DNA of 64,000 nt, taken from positions 2,216,001-2,280,000 of the forward strand of contig NZ_LT827010.1 of the NCBI RefSeq assembly GCF_900119315.1, written 5' to 3'. The position numbers and the translations under genes were made by a program. Origin of the DNA: Actinoplanes sp. SE50/110. Lineage in GTDB: Bacteria > Actinomycetota > Actinomycetes > Mycobacteriales > Micromonosporaceae. Of the stretch, positions 23,716 to 30,682 are shown in pieces. Within the stretch, counting starts at the first letter, position 1. The number at the start of each line of letters is the position of its first letter. The notes beneath the pieces are model-generated. The model was not told the origin of the DNA, searched no databases, and saw nothing but the letters and a program-made list of their open reading frames with translations.

Positions 23716-25770
23716 TCAGTGGCCGTGGTGCAGGGTGCGGATCCGGCTGAGGCCGGCGGTCCGGGCCAGGGTGATCCGGTCGATCTCGCTGTACGGCTGG
23801 CCGCTGCCCGGCAGCGCGTCCGCCAGCGTCCGGATGGTGAACGTGGTGCGCTGGCCGCGCCGGGCCGGGACGACGTCGACCGCGATGAACGCGTAGTCGT
23901 CGTAGCGGACCTGGGACCAGTCGACGGTCTCCGGCACCTTCGTCCCGGACGGGTATCCGGACGCGTTGATCGCCGTGCCCTCCGTCGACCAGTAGTAGCT
24001 GTTCACGATGTTCTCGGTGTTGTTCTCGGTGGTGTTGACGCCGCCGGCCGGCTGATATCCGCGGTAGCGCTGACCCTCGGGCAGCAGCTCGACGCCCTCC
24101 GGAGTGATCCCGGTGGGTGCGGGGGCGCCGGCGCTGGGGGCCGGCCGGAACGGGTAGCGCGGGCGGCCGCCGGAGCCGGCGGTGATGTAGGTGACGCCGT
24201 CGGTGGCCGGAAAGATCGTCGAGCCGTCCGGGGCGCCCTTGGTGCGGCGTCCGTTCTTGATCGGGTCGGTGCGCTCCAGCAGGTGGTTGTGGCCCTGCAC
24301 GACCAGGTCGACCTGGTACTTGCTGAACAGCGGGTCGAGCGCCGAGCGGACCGCGCCGTCGGAGGCGTGGTTGTTGGTGGTGGAGTACGCGCAGTGGTGG
24401 AAGAACGCGACGATGAAGTCGATCCGGTCGGCCAGCCCGCCGTCGGTGCGCCATGCCTTGAGGGTGTCCTCCAGCCACGTGAGCTGGGCGCCCTTGGAGT
24501 ATCCGGTGTTGGTCTGGATCTCCGCGGACAGGTCGTTGGCGTCGACCGAGATGACGCCGACGTTGCCGTAGACGAAGCGGTACACCGAGGGGCAGGTCTT
24601 CGGGCCGTTGCCGGGCATGTCGAGCCGCTTCAGGTGCCCGGCGTAGCCGTGCGTGTCACTGCCGCCGAGGAACTCGGTCTCGCTGTACAGCGCCTCCATG
24701 TCGTGGTTGCCGGTGGCGAACATCCACGGGGTGAAGGCGGCCTGCGCCTCGATCTGGTTGAAGAACACATCCCAGACGTACGGGTTGTACAGGTTCGTGC
24801 CGGGCGCCGCTCCGCCCGCGAGGGCGTTGGTGTTGTCCGCCGGCAGGCCGGAGCCGGACGGGTCGGCGTAGCAGATGTCGCCGGCCAGCAGGGTGAAGAC
24901 CGGGTGCTGGGAGGCCATCAGGTTGGTCTGGGTGACGGCCGGCTTCGGATCGGTGCCGGTGGCGCCGCCGACCGGGTCGGCCGCGTTGTAGTAGTTGTTG
25001 TCGAAGACGCCCTTCGGCCAGGCGCCGCCGTTCGCGGTGACCGAGGCCGGGTCCTGGCCCCAGGCGTACGCCGGGTCGACCGGCGCGTTGTTGGTGCCGA
25101 CGTCACCGAACGCGGTGAAGGTGAACGGCTTGGCCGGCTCCAGCCCGAAGTGGCCGCTGTGGTGGCCGCTGCCCGGCGCGGTGGTGAAGTGCGCGTCGCC
25201 GGAGACGGTGCCGTCGGAGAGCCGCACCCGGTAGTGGTAGATGTGGTCCGGGCGCAGGCCGGTGATCTTCGCCTTGAGGTAGAACTGGCTGCCGATCGGC
25301 CCGCCCGGGATCGCGTACTGCCCGACTAGGTGCTGGATGTCGGCCTCGTGCCGGGCGCCGTAGTGGCCCGGGGCAATGCCGACCTCGACGAAGGCCCGCA
25401 GGTTCTTCGGCAGGCTGCCGGTCTTGCTGACCAGCTGCGCGGTGACCGCCATGGCGGCCTGCGGGATGCCGTCCCGGCCGGGGACGAAGGACAGGTGGCG
25501 GCCGGAGACCACCACACCGGCCGTGCCGGCGGTGCCACCACCGGCCGCGAAGGCCGCGTCGGCGAGCTTGAACTGGGCGACGGCGATGCCGCCGGCGCCG
25601 GCCATGACCGCCTTGAGGGCGGACCGGCGGCTGACCGATTCGCGGGCCAGCGCCTTGGCGTTCCACTCGGTGTACTCGTCCACGGTGGTGGGACGGTTGC
25701 TGGAGAAAAGCGTCACCACCGCATCCTGGTCCTCTTCGCGGACCGTGCGCGTGCCAAAAAGAGAACTCAC
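23716..25770 (-). CDS. Tat-exported purple-acid-phosphatase-like metallophosphoesterase
   Basis: A 684-residue exported phosphoesterase. Residues 1-45 are hydrophilic, then SVSRRSALKAVMAGAGGIAV gives a twin-arginine signal (Arg48-Arg49). A fibronectin-like N-terminal domain (LRPDHIYHYRVRLSDG) precedes the calcineurin-type metal core, with FTAFGDVG, LLAGDICYAD, FATGNHDMEA, FFHHCAYSTTNNH and VQGHNHLLER. These are the five metal-ligand blocks of purple acid phosphatases. It probably releases phosphate from organic esters outside the cell. It lies 83 bp downstream of the radical SAM gene on the same strand. Confidence 0.9.
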   Translation of the reverse strand: MSSLFGTRTVREEDQDAVVTLFSSNRPTTVDEYTEWNAKALARESVSRRSALKAVMAGAGGIAVAQFKLADAAFAAGGGTAGTAGVVVSGRHLSFVPGRDGIPQAAMAVTAQLVSKTGSLPKNLRAFVEVGIAPGHYGARHEADIQHLVGQYAIPGGPIGSQFYLKAKITGLRPDHIYHYRVRLSDGTVSGDAHFTTAPGSGHHSGHFGLEPAKPFTFTAFGDVGTNNAPVDPAYAWGQDPASVTANGGAWPKGVFDNNYYNAADPVGGATGTDPKPAVTQTNLMASQHPVFTLLAGDICYADPSGSGLPADNTNALAGGAAPGTNLYNPYVWDVFFNQIEAQAAFTPWMFATGNHDMEALYSETEFLGGSDTHGYAGHLKRLDMPGNGPKTCPSVYRFVYGNVGVISVDANDLSAEIQTNTGYSKGAQLTWLEDTLKAWRTDGGLADRIDFIVAFFHHCAYSTTNNHASDGAVRSALDPLFSKYQVDLVVQGHNHLLERTDPIKNGRRTKGAPDGSTIFPATDGVTYITAGSGGRPRYPFRPAPSAGAPAPTGITPEGVELLPEGQRYRGYQPAGGVNTTENNTENIVNSYYWSTEGTAINASGYPSGTKVPETVDWSQVRYDDYAFIAVDVVPARRGQRTTFTIRTLADALPGSGQPYSEIDRITLARTAGLSRIRTLHHGH

Positions 25771-25853
25771 GGCGAAGTGAAGAGATCACTCCGGCAAACC
25801 GTTCACGAAGAGTGCATCAGACTCCCCACCGGCCTGGATGGACGAAGAGAAGG

Positions 25854-26846
25854 TCAGAAGGTGTGGCGGTAGAGCGAGCACCCTCGGCACACGTCCGGTG
25901 GCTCCGCGCTGTTCAACCGCCGCCGGAAGTCGCGGTACGGCTCGCCGTGCCAGATCTCGGTGAAGCTCGCCGTGTTCAGGTCGCCGAGGCTGACCCGGTC
26001 GTCACCCATCACCATGCAGCACGGCTGGACCACCCCGGTACTGGTGACGTACGCGGCATCCCACGGCCAGGTGCAGCCGCCACCCGTCGCCTCCCGCTCG
26101 TCCAGGTGCGGCAGGCGCAGGTTCAGGTCGCTGTCCCGGGCGGCGGCGGACGCCTCGGCGAAGGCGGCCCGGGCCCGGTCCAGGTCGGCCCCGGTCCACA
26201 GCGCCTGGGCCGCGGTGAAGTCCCGGATCTCGGTGTAGTCGGCCGTCGCGTCGTCGAAACTGTGCGACAGGTTCTGCACGCGGAGCTCGTTCACGCCGAT
26301 CCCGGCGAGCAGCCGGACCAGGGCCGGCAGCTCGGCCACGTTGTCCCGCATCGCGACGAACACCACCCGGATCCACGGGGTGGCGCTGCCCGCGGCCCGT
26401 TTCGCCGCGACCAGCCCGGCCAGGTTGGCGATCACCGTGTCGAAGTGCGCGCCCTCGCGGATCGCCTCGTACACCGCCGGGCCGGCGCCGTCCAGCGACA
26501 CGTGCAGCCAGTCCACCCGGCTGGCCACCAGCTCGTCGGCCCGGCGCCGGCTGAGCAGCGTGCCGTTGGTGTTGAACCCGACCCGGACGCCGCGCCGCAC
26601 CGCGCTCGCGATCATCTCGGGCAGGTACGGGGAGAGCAGCGGCTCGCCGAGCCCCTGCAGGGTCAGCTGCCGCAGTGGGAGCTCGGCTACCAGGGCGTGG
26701 AACAGCTCCGGGCGCATCGCGCCGGCCAGCTTGTTCACCGGCGGCCGGTACCGGACCAGGCACATGGTGCAGCGCAGGTTGCACGCCGAGGTGACCTCAA
26801 CCTGCAGGTGGGCGGGCAGCGGCGGCGTGTCGGTCAGGGCGGGCAT
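25854..26846 (-). CDS. Radical SAM protein with SPASM-like C-terminus
   Basis: A 330-residue radical SAM enzyme. The 4Fe-4S motif is Cys22-x3-Cys26-x2-Cys29 (SACNLRCTMC). LQGLGEPLLSP corresponds to the SAM-binding GGEP-type motif, and the TIM-barrel strand VGFNTNGTLL follows. The C-terminal third has TWPWDAAYVTSTGVVQPCCM and VCRGCSLYRHTF, cysteine clusters typical of SPASM/twitch auxiliary-cluster domains. The start I favour is ATG 26846; TTG 26987 would run through the kinase 3' end. The start lies inside the 30-residue mini-ORF upstream, implying translational coupling. Peptide or small-molecule modification is plausible; the substrate is unknown. Confidence 0.88.
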   Translation of the reverse strand: MPALTDTPPLPAHLQVEVTSACNLRCTMCLVRYRPPVNKLAGAMRPELFHALVAELPLRQLTLQGLGEPLLSPYLPEMIASAVRRGVRVGFNTNGTLLSRRRADELVASRVDWLHVSLDGAGPAVYEAIREGAHFDTVIANLAGLVAAKRAAGSATPWIRVVFVAMRDNVAELPALVRLLAGIGVNELRVQNLSHSFDDATADYTEIRDFTAAQALWTGADLDRARAAFAEASAAARDSDLNLRLPHLDEREATGGGCTWPWDAAYVTSTGVVQPCCMVMGDDRVSLGDLNTASFTEIWHGEPYRDFRRRLNSAEPPDVCRGCSLYRHTF

Positions 26847-26926
26847 GCGCCGCGCATGCCCGCCCCGGCGCAGTTGAAACCGCGCCGCGCCTGCCGCCCC
26901 GGCAGCGCCGCGGTCAGGATCCGCAT
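26834..26926 (-). CDS. Mini-ORF (30 aa) overlapping the radical SAM start; possible modified-peptide precursor
   Basis: A 30-codon ORF from ATG 26926 with AAGGG 6 nt upstream, a better ribosome site than that of the radical SAM gene. The peptide starts MRILTAALPG, has a basic RQARR middle and ends GFNCAGAGMRGACPP, with two Cys near the C-terminus. Its last 13 nt overlap the radical SAM start. Leader-like basic N-terminus, Cys/Gly-rich tail and tight coupling to a radical SAM/SPASM enzyme are the marks of a ribosomally made, post-translationally modified peptide precursor. It could instead be a leader ORF that only feeds ribosomes to the enzyme gene. Confidence 0.5.
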   Translation of the reverse strand: MRILTAALPGRQARRGFNCAGAGMRGACPP

Positions 26927-26955
26927 CCGTGACCCTTCTGTTGTTTACGCAAACA

Positions 26956-28935
26956 TCAGTCTCGATATACGTGCTGATGGATGTCAAGGGCGGCGCCGAG
27001 CTTGTGCAACAGGTCGGCGGCGGTGAACGGTTTCTCGATGAACGCGATGTCCTCGTCGAGCACGTGGGTGCTGCCCAGCAGACCGTTGCTGTACCCGGAC
27101 ATGTAGACCACCGGCAGCCCCGGATGCCGTGCGGTGAGCAGCTCGGCCAGCCGCGGACCGGACATCCCCGGCATGATCACGTCGGTCAGCAGCACGTCGC
27201 ACGGGTGCTGGGCGGCCAGCTCCAGGGCCTGCCGGCCGTCTGAGGCGACCACCACATGATAGTCGTTTCCGGTCAGGATCCGGGTGATGATCCGTGACAG
27301 CGCGACCTCGTCCTCGACCACCAGCACGGTGCGGCCGGCACCGCGCGGCGGGTCGTCCGGGCGATCGGCGGGCCCGGCGACGGCCGGCGCGTCCACCATC
27401 GGCAGGTAGATCCGGAACGTGGTGCCCACCCCCGGCTCGGAGTACAGGTTGATGCTCCCGCCGGCCTCGGTGACGATGCCGTACACGGTGGCCAGGCCCA
27501 GACCGGTGCCCTTGCCGCGCGGCTTGGTGGTGAAGAACGGCTCGAACACCCGCTGGGCCACCTCCGGCGACATGCCCTCGCCGGTGTCGCTGATCAGCAG
27601 CCGGGCATACCGGCCGGCCGGCAGCGGCGGCTGCATGTTCACCTCGTTGCCGTCCAGGTCGGCGGTGTTCGCCTCGAGCACCAGGGTGCCGCCCTCCGGC
27701 ATCGCGTCCCGCGCGTTGATCGCCAGGTTCAGCAGCACCTGCTGGAGCTGGCCCGGGTCGGCGTGCACGGTCAGCGGCGTGCGCGGCGGCGTGACCACCA
27801 GGTGGATGTGCTCGCCGATGGTGCGCTCCAGCATCCCGTGCACCTCGGCCAGGGCGGCGTCCAACGGCACGTCCCGGGGCTGGATCGCGTCGCCCCGGGT
27901 GAAGGTGAGCAGCTGCCGGGTCAGGTTGGCGGCCCGCTCCGCGGCCGAGCGCACCTGGATCAGGTCGGCCTGCACGGCCGGGTTTCCGGTGGTCTCCTCG
28001 ATCGCGAACTCGGTGTAGTTCGCGATGATCGCCAGGATGTTGTTGAAGTCGTGCGCCACCCCGCCGGCCAGATTGCCCAGGCTCTCCATCCGCTGCGCCT
28101 GCTGGGTGCGCTCCTGCACGGCCCGCTGCCGCTCAGCGCTCTCCTTGGCGGCGGTGATGTCCCGGGCCACCGTGGAGAAGCCGGTGATCGTGCCGGTCTG
28201 GTCGCGGATCGCGGTGATGGTCAGCGCCACGTCGACCGGGGTGCCGTCCTTGCGCAGCCGCCGTGCCTCGTAGCTGTGCCCGCGCGCGCCGCCCCGGATC
28301 AGCGCCATCACCTCGCGCTGTTCCGCGGCACCCGTCGCGTCGTCGGCGATCATCGTGATCGGCCGGCCCAGCACCTCCTCGGCGGCGTAGCCGAGAATCC
28401 GCTCGGCGCCGTGGTTCCACGCGGTGATCAGGCCGTCCGGGTCGAGTCCGACGATCGCGTCGTCGCTGTGCTCGACCACGGTGGCCAGCGTGGCCCGGTG
28501 CGCCTCGGCCACGTCCCGGGCCGCCCGCTCGCGGGCGCCGGCCTCGTCCAGCCGGTGCCGGCTCCACGGGTCGAGATAGATCGCGCCTTTGCTCAGCAAC
28601 ACCCCGTAACTGCGGCGCAGGCTCCAGTAGTAACAGGCCACCCCGGCGGTGAAGGCGTCCCAGAGGGCGCTGAAGCCGGGGTGCCGGGCCGGGTGCGGCG
28701 AGCCGTGCGCCAGGGCCAGGATGCCGCCCAGCGCGTGCAGACCGTGCCCCACCGCGCAGCTGAAGAAGATCAGTGCGGTCGCGGTGGCCAGCTTGTTGCT
28801 GCGCAGCTGACCGGCCCGGCGGACGGGCACCACGATGGCCACCGTGATCGCCGCGTAGGCGACCATGATCACCAGGTTGGCCAGCAGGAACACTTGGTCC
28901 GGCACGCCCGTAGAGTCGGCAGGCCGCCGGGTCAT
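26956..28935 (-). CDS. Hybrid PAS sensor histidine kinase with receiver domain
   Basis: A 659-residue membrane sensor kinase. Residues about 12-110 hold three to four hydrophobic helices. A PAS domain spans about 145-265 (ATVVEHSDDAIVGLDPDGLI, ITAWNHGAERILGY). The dimerisation domain carries His295 in LAGGVAHDFNNILAI. The ATPase domain has NLAINARDAMPEGG, ISDTGEGMSP and GTGLGLATVYGIV. A C-terminal receiver has the phospho-acceptor Asp585 in LLTDVIMPGMSG. ATG 28935 is chosen over 28983. The stop at 26956 is only 29 nt from the mini-ORF start, so kinase, peptide and radical SAM enzyme may share a transcript. Confidence 0.9.
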   Translation of the reverse strand: MTRRPADSTGVPDQVFLLANLVIMVAYAAITVAIVVPVRRAGQLRSNKLATATALIFFSCAVGHGLHALGGILALAHGSPHPARHPGFSALWDAFTAGVACYYWSLRRSYGVLLSKGAIYLDPWSRHRLDEAGARERAARDVAEAHRATLATVVEHSDDAIVGLDPDGLITAWNHGAERILGYAAEEVLGRPITMIADDATGAAEQREVMALIRGGARGHSYEARRLRKDGTPVDVALTITAIRDQTGTITGFSTVARDITAAKESAERQRAVQERTQQAQRMESLGNLAGGVAHDFNNILAIIANYTEFAIEETTGNPAVQADLIQVRSAAERAANLTRQLLTFTRGDAIQPRDVPLDAALAEVHGMLERTIGEHIHLVVTPPRTPLTVHADPGQLQQVLLNLAINARDAMPEGGTLVLEANTADLDGNEVNMQPPLPAGRYARLLISDTGEGMSPEVAQRVFEPFFTTKPRGKGTGLGLATVYGIVTEAGGSINLYSEPGVGTTFRIYLPMVDAPAVAGPADRPDDPPRGAGRTVLVVEDEVALSRIITRILTGNDYHVVVASDGRQALELAAQHPCDVLLTDVIMPGMSGPRLAELLTARHPGLPVVYMSGYSNGLLGSTHVLDEDIAFIEKPFTAADLLHKLGAALDIHQHVYRD

Positions 28936-29040
28936 CTGAGGGCGGTCACCGTGACACCCGGCATAGGGTGGGGCTGCCCCCACCCGGGTGGGCGGTCAGA
29001 CGGATGGTCGCGACCGGTCACGCTCCGTAGGTTCATCGGC

Positions 29041-29406
29041 ATGGATATCGCGATGAACGCCCAGCCCACCGCCGCCCGGGTCGAGACGGCCACCAAGGTC
29101 GCCACCGTCCTCAGCACGGTCGCGCTGGCCGGCACCGTCGCCGTGGCCGCGCACGGCGGCACGGTGAACACCTTCATGTGGGTGCGCGGCGCCCTGCTCC
29201 CGATCGTCGCGGTGGTCCTCTACCGGATGGCGGCCGGCGGGTCCCCCCGCGCCCTCGACCGGATCCGCGTGCTCACCGTGATCATGCCGATCGCGATCGT
29301 CGGGGTCGACCTGATCCCCGGCGTCTGCCCGCTCTGGTACGCCGCGGTCCAGGCGGTCTGCATGATCCCGGTCGTCGTTGCCGCGGTCCTCAGCCGCCGC
29401 GTCTGA
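29041..29406 (+). CDS. Small four-helix membrane protein
   Basis: A 121-residue protein with about four hydrophobic stretches: ATVLSTVALAGTVAVAAHG, WVRGALLPIVAVVLYRM, VLTVIMPIAIVGVDLI and WYAAVQAVCMIPVVVAAVL. No recognised family motif. It diverges from the histidine kinase across a 105-bp spacer and converges with the SGNH esterase. ATG 29041 is the first start; ATG 29053 is an alternative. A link to sensing by the kinase is possible from position only. Confidence 0.72.
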   Translation: MDIAMNAQPTAARVETATKVATVLSTVALAGTVAVAAHGGTVNTFMWVRGALLPIVAVVLYRMAAGGSPRALDRIRVLTVIMPIAIVGVDLIPGVCPLWYAAVQAVCMIPVVVAAVLSRRV

Positions 29407-29446
29407 CCGGTGCCGGCCGGGCCCGTCCCGAGCCCGGCCGGGCGCC

Positions 29447-30682
29447 TCAGAACAGCCGGCGGGGGATGGCGGCGGCCAGCGCCGCGTATCCCGCCGGGTT
29501 CAGGTGCAGGTGGTCGCCGACGTCGTAGGCCGGATGCAGCCGGGACGGCGCGGCCGGGTCGGCGACCGCGGCGGCGAAGTCGACGTGCGAGTCGAAGATC
29601 CCGCCGCGGATCACCCCGTTGACCGCCACCCGGGCCCGTTCGCGCAGCCCGCCCGGATCGTCGTACCCGGTGTTGCCGCCGAACGGCGTGATCGTCGCCC
29701 CGTACACGCGCAGGTTGCGGGCGTGTGCGCGCTGCACGATCTGCCGGTACGCCGCGGTCAGCGCCGCCACCACCCGGCCCTGCTCGGCCTCGGTGGCCGC
29801 GGCCGTCCCGATGTCGTTGACCCCCTCGAACACCAGCACCCAGGCGGCCCCGCTGACACCGAGCACGTCCCGGTCGAAGCGGGCCATCACGTTCGGCCCG
29901 AGCCCGTCGTGCAGCACCCGGTTGCCGCCGGCCGCCTGGTTGAGCACGGCCAGCCGCGGGTCGCCGAGCCGGGCGGTCAGCTGGTCGGGCCACCGGTCGT
30001 TGCCGTTGATGGTGGAGCCCCGGCCGTCGGTCAGCGAATCTCCGATGATCACCACGCCGGCCGCCCGGCTCGCGATCACCTCGACGCCGCTGACCAGGTA
30101 CCAGTGGTCGACCGCGGCGCCGCCGGTCAGGTCGGGCTGCTCCAGCGCGTCGCCGTTGACCAGCCACGAGGTGGTCCGGGAGCCGGGATGCGAGGTCAGA
30201 TTCAACCCGGCCTGCCCGGCGCCGGAGTAGACCGAGACGGTCAGGTCGGCCCGGGCCGCGATCGGCATCGGCACCGGGTCGGAGACCACCTGGGCCCCGG
30301 CCGGCACCACCACCGACGGCTGCCCGCCGAAGGTGAGCCGACGGGAGCTGTTCGGGACGATCGCCGCGACGCCGGCCCGGCCGTCCACCGGGAGCGCGAC
30401 CGCGGCCCCGTCGATCGGCAGGTCGGTGGTGCCGAACGCGTTGGAGAACCGGACCCGCAGCCGGCGGCCGCCGATCGAGGTGTGCACGGTCTGCCGGATC
30501 GTGGTGTCCACCAGCACCGCGGCGCTGCCGGTGAACGGCGCCGGCGGCAGGTTACCCGGCTCGGTGAGCTGCGGCATCGCGGTCCAGGTGTGCACCCAGG
30601 CGGGTTCCGGCCGGTGCCTGTCGAGCGGCACGCCGGCGGCCAGGGCTCCGGCGGAGCCGGCCAGCAGGGCACGTCGTTTCAT
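29447..30682 (-). CDS. Exported SGNH/GDSL esterase in xylan operon
   Basis: A 411-residue secreted esterase. MKRRALLAGSAGALAAG is a short Tat-like signal. The N-terminal half is a beta-sandwich-like region (VRFSNAFGTTDLPIDGAAVA). The SGNH domain has VVIIGDSLTDGRGS, an Asn in AAGGNRVLHDG, VFEGVNDIG and the C-terminal DHLHLNPAGYAAL. The ATG overlaps the stop of the GH115 gene as ATGA, so the two are coupled. With an alpha-glucuronidase partner, the likely role is removal of acetyl groups from glucuronoxylan; that substrate is inferred. Confidence 0.87.
   Translation of the reverse strand: MKRRALLAGSAGALAAGVPLDRHRPEPAWVHTWTAMPQLTEPGNLPPAPFTGSAAVLVDTTIRQTVHTSIGGRRLRVRFSNAFGTTDLPIDGAAVALPVDGRAGVAAIVPNSSRRLTFGGQPSVVVPAGAQVVSDPVPMPIAARADLTVSVYSGAGQAGLNLTSHPGSRTTSWLVNGDALEQPDLTGGAAVDHWYLVSGVEVIASRAAGVVIIGDSLTDGRGSTINGNDRWPDQLTARLGDPRLAVLNQAAGGNRVLHDGLGPNVMARFDRDVLGVSGAAWVLVFEGVNDIGTAAATEAEQGRVVAALTAAYRQIVQRAHARNLRVYGATITPFGGNTGYDDPGGLRERARVAVNGVIRGGIFDSHVDFAAAVADPAAPSRLHPAYDVGDHLHLNPAGYAALAAAIPRRLF

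Noticed and set aside
26982..26987. TTGACA on the minus strand upstream of the mini-ORF, as a -35 box
   Set aside because: It lies inside the histidine kinase coding end (ALDIHQ), and no acceptable -10 sits at 16-18 nt.
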